A stretch of DNA of 64,000 bases from contig JAMWET010005499.1 of the NCBI GenBank assembly GCA_024036415.1, positions 231,001-295,000 of the forward strand, given 5' to 3'. Source of the DNA: Prochilodus magdalenae. Lineage: Eukaryota > Chordata > Actinopteri > Characiformes > Prochilodontidae. The notes under the pieces are model-generated. The model did not search any database. It saw only the letters and a list, made by a program, of their open reading frames with translations, and was not told where the DNA came from. This document shows positions 22,895 to 35,682 of the stretch, one piece after another; position 1 is the first letter of the stretch, and every line of letters starts with the position of its first letter. The translations under genes and the position numbers were made by a program.

Positions 22895-25353
22895 CTGAAG
22901 GAGGAAAATTAAAAGGGAAAATTAAAAACATATTTACAGCTGTACATCATATACCTGACAAATCAATTGCACAATCAGTGCAGTATTACATAGACCGGAA
23001 GCTTTAGATGTTATGTGGGTCAGGAAAATGGAAATCAGATGAGATATTATATCTCAGCTAATTATTTATATATATATATATAATCAGATTGGCAGTTTAA
23101 CTATGATCTTGTTGGCTCTCTGTGCGTGAAATATTGTCACTTTGTTGGTAAAGGGTAAATTAAGTCCACCACCTTCCACAAAGAAGGCTGTGTCGAAATA
23201 AAACAAAGGCTACTACAGTGTTCTTCCTATTAAATTGTCATGTTACAACAACCACAATAAAACAACAGCACCTACACACCATCAGAACACTTTTTAAAAC
23301 ACAGACTATAGCAAGCACTGCAAAGAGAACAATCCAGTTTTGTATATCTATTTTACATATATAGACTTTCATTACAGAATAAAAAACATTGCAGAGTTGA
23401 ACCGAGGGACCTCCAAAACAACTAAGGACTAAGGATTTTCTTGCAGTTATGTGAAACCAACAGCAGGTGGCAGCAGGTCTCTACGTCTACGTCTCTAAAA
23501 CAATTCCCTGCTGAAACAGGCTCTCTGCAGCAAGGGAATATTCTTCTCCCTCCGTCTCTTGGTCTTCTTTCATCAGAGAAAAGATACGAGACGTAATACG
23601 CCTCTGTCTCACAAGAGTTCCTGAGGCATAAAACAGGAGCTGAATGTCAATTCAGGCGGTAATGTGAACTGGGTAATGAGGGCTTTTTAAAAGAGACTAA
23701 GGTGAGAGAGGCATGTTTGCATAACAGTAAGATGGGGGGGCGATGTCTCAGATCAAATGGTGCTGAAGACTGTCTGTTTCTCATTTAGCCTTATGAATAA
23801 GGAAGGTTTGTATGGTGTAAATGGTGAGCTTTACCCTCCCTCGAGTTGGACAGAGAGATAGAGCCACAGTTGTCTGTCTGCCAGCATATCCCACACATAC
23901 ACATGCACACATAACCCTTTATATGGGACATTTTTCCACTGCACAAAGTATCAGGACCTTTGGTTACAAAACACAAGAACTATCTTTTTCCACCATGCAG
24001 TACCTGCTCAACATTAAGGACCTAATGATGTCCCCCTCTGTCTTGGAAGCTACAGGAAACAAATCAGCCCATTCTTTTCTTATTTCAGGTGATGAACTCA
24101 ACAAGCACTATTACATGAACGCTACATGCACAAGGAAGAAAACAAAGCACTGTGTTGATGTATCAGTTTTTGGATGATCACTTTCAAAAGACTTCTAATG
24201 AGACAATCCAGGCAGGAAGCTAACACTAATGCTGTGAGCATTTATGCTGGCGGACAGAAGCTTTGCTTCATTTACCATATGATTCTGTCTAATTGAAGGT
24301 GGACAAAAGGTGGGAGAGTTTTATTGTTAATACAGCAAGTTTAGTTATTAAACTGCATATCTTAATAATATGTAAAAAAGGAAGAGCCCAACCTCTCCAA
24401 ACATCTAATCCATTATCAAAACCTTTAGGAGCATGCTTTTCCCATCCCTTGCAATCTAAAAGGAGACACAGGCCGTGGATTATCCACTGGCACTGCTAAC
24501 TGTACCTCTGCAAATGTTGGACATTGGAATGTTCACCGTCCAGTGTGCTGTTTGTAAGAACTTTAGTTAGTTTAAAAGAAATGAGCATCTAAAAGAACTG
24601 AGCTGCTTTTTATGCTTGCAATGAAATTGTGTAATGATGTTGCTTGAAATTACATAATAAGCTTTTGCTTCACAAAATAGGAGTGCAGCAACAAACACTA
24701 ATATACAGATTTTCCAAGGAAAATCAGCAGGTTGTTTTGACTTTTGTTTGGAAACTATAGAAGCAATGTAGCAAACCGTACATGATTAGCTAGCTAGCAT
24801 GATAGTCTAGGCATTGTCTCACACCCTAAAGAAAGATTTGCTCGACTCCACACACATGTAGATATGTTTGTGAGTGTGTGTGCACACACCAGTAAATTAT
24901 ATTTCATATCAGCCCATAAGCTAATTAGCAAATTAGACATGTTCAAAGAGTTATGATGATGGCAGCGGTCTTTTAAGCATGCAACTAGCACTAAAACCGC
25001 TGGTCACCGCTTGCGTCAGTTCATGTTTCGGACTGTGCAGTGAAAAAACACCCACTGTTTATGTCCTGTGGAGCTTCAGTGTGTGTCAGATTAGCAGACC
25101 GCAAGTCTTTGTCTGAGAAAGAGTATCAGTTGTATGAAGGTTTAGGTTTGAATAGCGTGCCTTTGTCCATTAATTGTGCTTTTGGTTTGTGCGTATGTAT
25201 TTATGTATGGGTGTATATGTGTGTGCATGTTTGTGTGTGTGCTGCTGGCTAGCAGGGCTGCGGCAGTGGAATGCAGTGTTCCTTTCGTCAGCATCCGCCA
25301 AGGCCAGCCTGCAATCAATTAAGAGTGGAATGCATTGGCAGCACACAAACGTG

Positions 25354-25356
<3 letters not shown>

Positions 25357-25390
<34 letters not shown>

Positions 25391-25399
25391 ACACACACA
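25357..25399. repeat. (CA)n microsatellite
   Basis: About 20 CA units with one 'at' interruption. It lies in the intron between exons d and e. Confidence 0.95.
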
Positions 25400-27845
25400 G
25401 AGCGATTTGCAGCAGACCACTCCAGCGTCATCTATCCATCTCAAAAGTACACACGCACACACTTATACTGAGTCATACAGGAGGAGGAGCAGGAATAGTG
25501 ATACTTACAGCATTACACGCACACACCATCTACAGACCTTTCTTTCATTTTCTTTCACTCATTCAGAATGACCACACACACACACATTAAAGAGTCTTCT
25601 TTTTTAGAACTCTGGCTGCCCATCACATTATGCAACCTATAAACACCTACAATCTTACATTACATTAATTTTACTGGTACTATTTTCTTTTCTTATACAG
25701 TTCTCCTTTTAGAGCAAGAAGCACCAGTATACAGAACACAGTACAGTACTGTGATTACATTTCCAGTCAAAACTGACATTAAGTACAAGAAAACTGTCTT
25801 GCAGTTATTTAATGTGTTCACCCTTCTAAGAAGACTTGCCTATTGATTCTATGGAGACTTGATTTCAGTGCTGTAAAGAAATCTGCTAAATTAAAAAGGT
25901 CCAACTGCTTATTTATTCATGAGCTTGTTTTTCTCTTCTGTATCCAAGATGAATGCTTTAGGTATGGTTAATCTGATGAAGGGTCTACCAAGGCTTGCAA
26001 GACACCCATTTCAAATATATAACTCCGCCTCAGAAATTTCTCCAGAGAAACATATAATGTGTATTTAACTATGTTTTAAAGAATGAAGTGGTGTCTGACT
26101 TTTGCTATTACTGTACACCATAGCAAGACACTATCAGCAGTACATGCATGTCTCTATAAGGTCTGTCGCATGGCCTGCATCTTTGATTGACAGCTACTTT
26201 CACAGATGGCTGAGGAGGGCAGACTGAAGACACCGCCCCTTCCCCTCAGCTACAGGACGTCCCTCCCCTTGACCGAACTGCCTAATTGACCGGGCTGACT
26301 ACAGGATGATATAGAGACATTATCGTCTTATCAAGCGCTTTTCCCCGAAGACTCTTGATACATAAGTAATCATACAGATATCCACTGACTACACAGGGAA
26401 ATTGTGAAAAAAAGCATGTTATCACAGCCAAAACGCATAAGCAGGAAGTCCAATCTTCAGTCTTTCTCCCTAAGGAGCGCTATCTCCCAGCGCTAGGCAC
26501 GAGTAGATGACTGCAGAGCCAGCACTCTAAAATCAACTCTCCATCTGGCTTCGCAGAAAGTCTAAACCAAAGCGGCCCAAAAATGCCGGAGGCCTGAAAG
26601 CAATCTCGAAAGCTACTGAGTTCGTCCCGACCCGGTAAAAAGAAAAAACATTTCTAAAAAAGCTGAAGTGTTGTGAATGTGTGTACACTACTGGTAAGGG
26701 GTTTTCAGCAATACAAAATCATTGTGGTCAGACACAAATCAATTTGACAATCTGAACAAATGAACCCTAATTCTGCTCGTCATTCAGTCAGACATAGAAC
26801 ACTGCTTCCTACGAGTCAGTTGACGTTCGTTTTAGACATAACGGCTGTTAGCGGTGAAGGAAAAACGGACAGAAGACGTTTGTTTTATTATAATTCCATT
26901 ATTTTAGAACCTGAATTACAGATATTTATATTTCTTCGTCTACAGCTAAGATTATCTTTATTTAAAGATAAGTACAGTCAGTTAATCTGCCTGCCGACAA
27001 ACGAGAGATGATGATTTCAGCGCGGGTAATATAATAAACGGTTTCAGGTCTACCATTCTTCTTTTCATCTAAAAATAATTTAAATATGGAATAATCTGGT
27101 TTTATTTATCAGTTCATTATGTATGAGAGATGAAAGATGAAGGGTCATCTTACTGAAGCTGTTAGAAGTGAAATTAAAAAGACTATAAGCTATAAGCGCT
27201 AATGTTTAGCTTATGTTTAGCTTGCTGCCCGACGCTGTATTCCTCTCTTTTAGTTCAAAAGTATGTCCCTGTGACTTTGCTGACTCTCTAAATGAGTAGG
27301 ACATCCGATCAGAAACGTATCCGAATTGATTTACTGATTACTAGATAATTTTCATGGAGAAAAAACATGAACGAATAGTCGAACCGTCGGCCAAGACAGG
27401 TGAATCCGATTCGACTGGCAAAATTCTGAGTCAGGTACAGCTATAATAATTATTATCGTAATCAGTATCTGGATATCTGGCATGTAGCTGAGAATATTTA
27501 AATCTACTCTGTATGTCATTACTGCATATAAAATAACAAGAATTACTCATACTAACAATTAACCTAAAATCATTAGGGCTTCTAAACAGTATCGTACGTG
27601 CGCATGTGTGGGTTTATCAGGAAGATCAGCTCTAGCAGGCGTTTTTCGGCCCACAAAGAAGAGGCGAGGCACAGGCAATGTTTGCTGTGCGTCTGTTCTG
27701 ACAGCACTAAATCAATTAGGGACTTAAACGGAGCGAAAGGGTGTGGAACAGCTTGCATTCCTGTTCATCAAACTCCAGGCTCTTTGTGCGCCTCTCAGAA
27801 TGATGGGCCTGCTGGAGATGACAATTCCACAAAGATTCAAAACAG

Positions 27846-27890
27846 GCACACACATACACACACACACACATACACACGTACACGTACACT

Positions 27891-27923
<33 letters not shown>

Positions 27924-27951
27924 ACATACACACTTACACTCACACACACAC

Positions 27952-28008
<57 letters not shown>
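27846..28008. repeat. Long compound (CA)n/(CATACA)n microsatellite
   Basis: About 163 bp of CA repeats interrupted by 'ta', 'cgta' and 'ctta' variants. It includes a regular cacata run at 27951-27978 and a pure (CA)n tail. It ends 140 bp from ttc28 exon d on its acceptor side, inside the intron. It generates spurious His/Thr-rich and Val/Cys-rich open frames on the two strands. Confidence 0.95.
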
Positions 28009-28010
<2 letters not shown>

Positions 28011-28148
28011 GCCAGTCCGCCTACAGGCCAATCATTAGAGCAGCCGGGGAAGGTCTAGTCTAGTCTCAGTGTAGTTATGGCAACTTTAGCGGAGTCACCG
28101 GAGCAGTGGAGCAAAGCAGATCATGAGACTGTGTGTATGTGTGTGTAC

Positions 28149-28258
28149 CTGGTGCTGGGCTTCCTCCAGGTTGCCGCTGGCCCACAGAGAGAGCCCCAGA
28201 CGGTGGCGGATTTTGGCCTCATCCTCGCGCCGGCCCAGCTGCTCCGCCAGACGCAGAC
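28149..28258 (-). CDS. ttc28: ttc28 exon d: last TPR-like unit
   Basis: Short exon of 110 nt, phase 1 in and phase 0 out, too short for simple ORF detection but unambiguous. The acceptor is ctgtttcag next to 28259-28267 and the donor is CAG|GTACAC. It encodes GLRLAEQLGRREDEAKIRHR, then a conserved LGLSLWASGNLEEAQHQ stretch. This is the end of the TPR array, where the repeats pass into the CHAT-proximal bridge. The donor lies in a GT-rich stretch (gtgtgtac on the plus strand) only about 140 bp from a long CA microsatellite in the upstream intron. Confidence 0.96.
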
Positions 28259-31200
28259 CTGAAACAGACAGACAGGCAGACGGCTCTTAAACAGCATTCT
28301 GTGCCACTGAGCAGATCTACTTTGTATTTAGGCATGTAAACCTGTGATCATAAATACAGCATACAAAACACCACTAGCCTGTTCACCCACTACCTAGGAC
28401 CCACAAACATGACCCACAAGATAATAAACCTTTTAGTGAGTTTGCAATAATTGAAGCCTAACTGTGGGCCTGTCTCTTAAACTTTAAGATTTAGGTTCTG
28501 ACTTTCAGCTTCACAAGATCTAAAGCCTACTCGTTTATTTCCTTGCTATAAGATAACTAGCCCTCTTGTACAAAAAAGCATGACAATGATAATGGAACCC
28601 TGCTTTTTGAGGCAGGCTCCAGTTTGTACTAGTGACAGTGCCACATTTTGTGCTCTTGCTGTAACACCCCCAGTCATGTAAACCTTTAAGGTATTTAAAC
28701 CACATCTCAGGAATAAGATGCGATAATGTCGCACATGCTAGCAGTGCTCTATTAGCTATCATTTTTAATGCATTAACCTTGGTTAGCACAGTCACTGCTG
28801 ACTGAACATAACCTTGCCTCTTTAATTCAATATCTCACAGCCTGACTTCTAGAAGAAGTAAAAAAAAAAGCAAAAAGCTGTCTGCCCACAAAGATCAAGA
28901 CTGGCCACCTCGTAACTGGGGTTGTGGGAAGAAGCTTTTAAAATTGAACTTTGGATGTATAGAAAACAAATTTCTGAAAACTAGTTTTTCACTGTCCCTG
29001 AAAAATGTAATGACTGTATTTATTGGAATGAAATAAGCAAGAAGATGGCCTCCAACTTTTGTATAGTACTATACATCTGGCTCACTATGCTTTAAGTAGC
29101 TGTTTCCACGAGGCTTTGTTTCTTGCATGATCATCATCGCCAGTTTATTGATAAAGTAGATAAAAAAAAATATATATATATTGTGTAATCATGACAGACA
29201 GGCCTGTCACAATTATTACATAAATGCCTAATCATGATTATTTTAGACGATTGCAGTTATGTGAGTTGATCGCAATTATTTAGGCTGACTGCTGTCATTT
29301 TCCACAGCCATTAGATTTCATAGTTGTCATGTTAGGCTGCCACAAACAAAATGTGAATTGGGTGGCAAATACACTTACTGACAGAAAAATATTTACACAG
29401 AGAAGGAAGTGTCGGTTACCAGGAACAATAAATGATGATACATTCATCAGAGATCTGGCCAATATTCATTGCACTACACATACAGAAGTGTCTCTCAGTA
29501 ATGGCATCAGGTCCCACGTTTGCTAACGCATCATGCCAGACGTTTCAGCACGGAGGTGTAGAGGTTCCTAATGCTGTCTGGGATAATCCATGGAGGGCTA
29601 CACATTGAATGTCCACAATTGTGGATGTTGGGTCAGTCAGGTACAGCCATAAGCCCCATCCATGTTAAATCAAATGCACGGCTGAGCGTGAAAGTTAAAT
29701 TGTTTGCATGTCTCAAAATGGCAAACCTACTCAACAAGTTTCATTTCTGTCAGTTGTCAATTAATAGAGAATACAAACTTATGATCTAATTTGGTGTTCA
29801 AAAAGGGAGAAATTATAGGGTAAAGTTTGTTTATTTGTTAGCTTTGTGGCTTAGCTTAACTCCACACATAATTCTAGCCATTTGTGTGAGAGGGATGCAG
29901 TATTGAGTTGTCAGTACAACCCATGTTTGCAACACAGGACACACAGCTGGCCAGTAAGGTGGCTAATCAGCCTGTTTGGCCACACTAGGCTTGTATTTAA
30001 ATGGCTGTAAACAACAAATAAGAAAAGATCATTCAATCGGTAATTATTTACATGACACTTAATTATCAGCCAAACTTGTATGATTGTGACAGCCCTAATG
30101 ACAGACTTAGACTAGTTGGAAAAACTAGCCTGATTCCTTATCTGGATGCCTTTCTTACAGGAAGCGTTTCTAAGGAGCAGAGAAACCGTTGCTTATAGCA
30201 ACCTGGGAAAATTCCCCTCCTCAATCTAGCTCTGAACTTTATTCTGAAGAGCCCTTGGGTACCTTACACACAAACGGTCCTCCATATTTACTAATACAGC
30301 AAACACAGCCGTGCAGGCACACACAAATGTGTACACATCCGAATATACCAGCATACAGACATCATCATTAGACAAGCAGCCGGTGCAGTTCTAATAACAC
30401 AAAAAGAGCAGGTAGGCATTCTAACGGTCCATTCTCACTTTCCCAAAGTGAGGTGCAGTTCCATGTGCTGTACAGTTTTAATCACAGCTGTCTTTCACAG
30501 TCCCCCCAGCACGCATTCACACTCCTACACATGTGTAGAGGCCATATTCAGCTAATTGGCTGTCAGGCAGAGGAATGCAGTGATTTTGTGGCAGGTGTGA
30601 GACAGGAGCTGTGAGTGTGGAGTGAACAGGTCTTTATCTCCTTCTACTCCTCCAATCCAGATATAGGCCAGTAACAGCCAGAAGCCTTGCTGAAGATGAC
30701 CACAGAATTACTAAAGCGAATGGACTGGAGGTTCCTCACTACTCTCAGTCTGACAACATTCATATTGGGTCTATCAGAGAGAGGGCAATATCAAACTATG
30801 TGACTCACATAATATGGCACAATCCAGGTTTTACTGGCTGACAGAGATAATGACACAGTGAGCCCTAGATAAAGTCGAGCACTGTGTTTCTTTAAACACT
30901 AGAAAGCTGGTGCAATCATCTAAGCTCTGTCCCCATCATCGATGGTTATAAATAGCAAATAAAATAAAATAATATAGTTATTATTATAGCTGCAGCTGCT
31001 AAGCAATGCTTTTAAAACCCCAACAGACTCCAAAAGGAAAGCTAACTATAACACTTACAGGATGGAACTGGGGCTGATTGCATTGTCGCGCATTCAAACC
31101 ATAACTAACTAAAATATTAGTAGCTGTGTCAGCCACCCAAACCTGTGTGCACATAGGATAAGTTGAATGTGTGCCTTTTGGACAACAATAAAAATAGGAC

Positions 31201-33398
31201 TAATGAGTCAAAGCTTCAGGAAGAAATACGCTTATATTATTATAATAAAAAGCAATGTTTGAGTAAAAAACATGTAATATAAATACAATTAAACACGTCT
31301 TAAACCCACTGATCAGCTCTCTGTAACACTCTCATCGTGCTCCTCCATGCATACTGAACTAAAAGCATTATTCATCTTATATGTGACGCTTGATGGATGG
31401 ATAAACACAGAGGAATGGTTGAAAAGACGTGCAGATGGACAAGCAAATGGACAGGCAAAGGAAAGAGGTGCGTAAATGAACGAATGCATGAACAAACAAT
31501 TTTTGCGTATGGTTAAAGGAATGAACAGGTGACAGACAGCTACAGAGTGGTGGTTTAGGTTAAGCTAAGAGACACTCTATACATGTATATTGTGGCCCAG
31601 AGGAAAAAGAAAACTCAGATTTCGGTTCCCTGATGCTTTGCTACAGAATACGGACTACATTAGTGCTCCCCTTCCCTCTGATATGCAATTGTCTGCTGAT
31701 GGGCATTGGCTCTGTGACTAACCCAAACAGCACAACATCAGTAAATGCCACTCACAGAGTATTCCTATATAATACATCTGGACATATTAGACAACAAACA
31801 AGCCAGCGGCAAAAGATTAAAAAAGGTCTGTCCAAACAGTCATTCTATACCAACAAGGTGGATGAGAACTGTTGTACATGCAAAAACGACAGAGCAAGCG
31901 ATGTACCAGACAGCAAGATAAACGATTCCAATTTTTTATAAACATTTATGAAAAGTTTGATGATGGAAAGGAATGGTCCACAACGACGAAGTGAGGCTTG
32001 CTAGTTAGCCCAAAATCTCGTTTCAAAGAGGCAAAATGCATGTCTCTCATCATAAGATGTGAAATTGTGTCATTACAGCAAGACAGCTGGTCTGAAGATG
32101 ACTTTGATCAAACATGCGAAGTTGGTTAATAAGGAATGTCCATCAATTAACATGCCTTTTGCACAATGCTGCTATGTGACTAGCCATTTTCATTTACTGC
32201 TTCCTATAAACCAACGTACACTGTATAAAAACCCAACCAGGTGCATGATGGACATATTCATATTAAAAGAGCAGTAGCACAGTCAGCTTTATGTAACACA
32301 TTAAAATGCACAGTTTCAGGCCAAAATGGTGAATGAATAAAACAAACAATGTGTCGTTCTCAGTGGAGGGAGCTGGCAGGAGTAATCTGTCCGATGCGTT
32401 TAGAACAGCCAGCAGTAACTGCATCTGAATAGCAGTGGGGGAACACATAAAGGCAAAGCTGAACTTGACACATGCCTACTTAAATAAGCTCAAGATAACG
32501 TTTAGCCTGCAGCTATGTTTTTTTTTTTTGTTGCACTTATCATAATGAGATTCCACCCATCCTCGTCTAAAGTGAAATAAATATGAGCAGGAAAAATATT
32601 TGCAGTATCTAACAGATCTTCTCATATATGTTTCAGCATAAAGGTATGACTTTTAATGCTGATTAGCCTCAGTAATGAAATGAGATTTAGCCTCCCTGAT
32701 TTAAAAACTAGAGACATTAATAGGAAATCATGATATTGGAACAGTTAGCTCTGGATATGTTTATATTTGAGTGTTATTTTCAAAATGATGGCGTATGTAC
32801 TGTACCTAAGAGGAGTACAATGTGTAGGCAATGTAGGGTCACTGACCCGATACATCTGCATTTTCTGTGTAGGGCTAGCCAGTGTAGCTTTAGTCCCATT
32901 TCTACCCTATGTCTATGAATTGAAATCAGTACTGACAGATGGATATTGGTTTTGAGAGCAGTTTACATTTTGAAGCAGTTGTTGTTCATAAAAGTAAATC
33001 TGAAAAAATTACATTTTTCTGTTTGATGTTTATCAAAGTAAATCTGCAGTGTATTCATATTGCAGTCCCACAGATGTATCCTTCCACCAAAAACTTTCCA
33101 AATCTTAATGCCTCAGAACATCAGGCAGCAAATTCATTGTCAATTCATGTTATTACTTAATGTGAGACAATAAGCACTTGAAATGTCTCAATTCTGACTG
33201 CAAAGTTTTCTAAAATCACTCTGAATGACTTTGTGTACATGGGAACAGCGCACATAGGCAGACATTTTCACAACTGGAATAATTCCCCTTTGTCTGCATG
33301 TCTTTATGCAACACCTGTGCTCAGCCACAGAGGTCTTTTTAAAGAACCTCTCCTGAATGAACATGCAGAACCATATTTAAAAATTGTGTCAAACTCAC
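28259..33398. other. 5.1 kb intron between ttc28 exons c and d
   Basis: The main content is an hAT-like transposon at 29199-30097. The rest is A+T-rich without a recognisable gene. A GATGGATG/GGACAGGCAAA-type degenerate simple stretch lies at about 31390-31490, and a poly-T run at about 32517-32529. Confidence 0.55.
29191..30105. mobile_element. hAT-like non-autonomous DNA transposon with 8-bp target-site duplication
   Basis: The element proper is 29199-30097 (899 bp). Its left end is caggcctgtcacaat. Its right end, read inverted, is tagggctgtcacaat, so 13 of 15 positions match. It is flanked by an exact 8-bp direct repeat, atgacaga, at 29191-29198 and 30098-30105. An 8-bp duplication with short inverted ends of the (C/T)AGGG(C)TGTCA type is characteristic of the hAT superfamily. 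Short open frames inside (29329-29526, 29571-29789) are not recognisable as transposase, so the copy is non-autonomous or decayed. Confidence 0.85.
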
Positions 33399-33922
33399 CT
33401 TCCTGTAGGTACATGACAGCCTGGGAGTAATTCTGCAGGGCGTGGTGGGTGCGACCCAGGCTGCTGTAGGCTTGTGTTTTGGCCGCCAGGTCATTGGTTT
33501 GTGCGGCGATGCTCAGGTGCTGCTCCTGGTACACCACTGCACGTTCGAAGTTACCAAGTGACTCGTAGGTGAGACCTAAGTTGCCGTAAGCCCTTCCCTG
33601 GCAGCTGGCGCTGCCTGTCTCCTCTGCAATCTGCAGGTCACGCTGGTGGAACTGCAATGCTGTGTCATATTCGCCCATGAGCTGGTAGACGGCACCCAGG
33701 CCGCAGCTAGCCTGGCCCTCCAGCAGACTGTCGTTGGTGTCACGGGCGATGGCCAGCTGGCGCTCTAGGCAGGAAATGGCCTGTTCGTAGTTGCCCAGCT
33801 GACTGTGCAGGCTGCCCAGCTCTCCGTAGGCCTGTGCCTTCCCGCCGCATTCACCCAGCTCATGAGCCACTACCAGGCGCTTCTCAAAGCACACCAGTGA
33901 CTGCTGCAAGTTGCCCATGGCC
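33399..33922 (-). CDS. ttc28: ttc28 exon c: TPR repeats
   Basis: Exon of 524 nt, phase 2 in (AG|G completes an Arg) and phase 1 out (GAA G|). The acceptor is accttcag just above 33922 and the donor is the strong GTGAGT from 33398. It encodes about 174 residues from RAMGNLQQSLVCFEKRL to YSQAVMYLQEG, about four and a half TPR units including AYGELGSLHSQLGNYEQA and AYGNLGLTYESLGNFERA. The phase joins exactly to the preceding and following exons. Two units carry Cys/Gly substitutions (GECGGKAQAYG, ASCGLGAVYQ), ordinary variation at loop positions. Confidence 0.97.
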
Positions 33923-35682
33923 CTGAAGGTGGAGGGGGAACATAACATTCACATGAATAACTGGTAATATTTATCACTGCAAGACCAATGACTCATTATA
34001 GGTATGTGGAGAGTCTTAAATCAGCAATCTAACCACCTCATAGTTAATAAGACCAGCAAATTTGTCAGGAACTGCAAAGATTTCTTTGACTTTAGCAAGG
34101 AAAATTGCTGAAAAAACGTGGTCTGTTTAAATACGGTTCAAAGCTAAACATCTACACTACAAATCTCTGCAAATCTAACAGAGTATCACACTATCAAGTG
34201 GGTTAAATAAATAAAGCAATGTCAAAATTCTATTTAAACCCTTTTAATAAACCAGCGGAAACCAAAGAACAGTTCTTAAAATATAGCAGCATTGATGCTC
34301 CAGTTTCACAGAACTAAGAGACAGAATCTCAGGGGACCTCAGAGTACACACATATCCAATGTGAGCCATTTGAAAAAGTAAAAGGTAGGAGGACTTGTGA
34401 TACACTACCCATAGCCTAATTTAGGTTGAGAAATGTAGCCCATCACCACATAATCTAAAGTCCTGTGGGAGAAGGGCACCGTAGCAATAGTAGGAAAAAC
34501 TGTCTTGGCAAGGAATTATTCGACCTGACTGTGTTCATGCAAGGGAGCTGCCAGGAAGCATTTGCTACCTAAGAAGCCATGCATCATTGCGCCTTGTGGC
34601 GCAGTCATTTAAAATTACAGCACTATTAGTTCTGTCTAATGTAAATGAAACAAACAGCCTTTAATGCACAGCCGTAATGAGCCTCTTGTTGGTTGCTTCT
34701 CTAGCATCAGGAGGAGCAAGCTTTTTCAGCACTTGGGGCAAGTCGGGCTTTCTCTGCTGACAACGTAATTTACCTTCCTTTTGGACTGCAGCAGAATGAC
34801 GGGGGGGTTTAGAGGATCTCTGATGGATGATAGCATAGATGGGATTGGTATACTGTAGGCTCAGTGGGGGCTCCTGCAACCTCCCCAACCCCCAAACTGG
34901 TAGCATCTTCCTTGACAGTCATTGCACTAGCCCATTCATCAAATCCTGATGCCAATACACTTACACAGGAGAGTGGAGGGGGTAAGCAGAATGGACAGAG
35001 GGCTCTGGGACGTTGTCAGAGCATTTAAGCAGTTGACTGGATGTTAATTAAAGCCGATGGGTGGTGTGCGACGCTGAGACTTCTAGAATCGTGTACAGGA
35101 TATGCATGATTGTGCGTGGATTGATGGCTTCGTCAAACAGGCTTCCTCAACAGCTACGTTGTAAAGAATTCAAAGATATGATTTAAGTAGTAAGATACAG
35201 TATGCGCTATACGTATGGGTCTGCATGTAACTGGAATGATGCAGTTGTATGCGATGGCATGGGCTGAAGAAAAAAAAAAGACACTGTTCCTTTTTCTGTC
35301 TATTAATTTCTTGTTCTGCACCTGAACTTGTGCTGTCAGTTTCGGTAAGCTGTCTGGTTTGTAACCATTGCATTAGTTCACATTTGAACTAATCTGTATT
35401 CATCTCAGTTTAAGAAATAACTCAAAGCTTATTTTATTGTCATGTGTCTCCACACCATAGACGAGCTCAAATATGCTGAATCAATCCTGGTAGAATCAAT
35501 CTAACATTCCCTGAGTGAATTTTATACAGCAATAGAAAAAAAGAGTCTGCCATATTGACAATATGTTTGATCAAATAACAGTTTGCCACTCAACCACCTA
35601 ATCTCAGTTAAATGGCGGCTAAGGCTGTTCTTATGTTAAGGCGCATGGCTCATCAACAGATCTAATAAACAGGCAATGTTAC
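33923..35682. other. 1.8 kb intron between ttc28 exons b and c
   Basis: I see no gene or recognisable repeat. An 81-residue open frame at 34661-34906 on the minus strand has no domain. Confidence 0.6.

Larger units (their letters stand above)
22895..28148. other. 5.3 kb intron between ttc28 exons d and e
   Basis: It contains a (TA)n run at 23066-23083, CA microsatellites at 25357-25399, 25572-25587 and 27846-28008, and a CpG-richer zone from about 26.2 to 27.7 kb. No gene is supported. Apparent proteins with runs of His-Thr are translations of the CA repeats. Confidence 0.6.

Noticed and set aside
25170..25590. Overlapping His/Thr-rich frames
   Set aside because: Also products of CA repeats; no independent coding evidence.
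27598..28063. His/Thr-rich and Val/Cys-rich proteins
   Set aside because: Translations of a CA/GT microsatellite.
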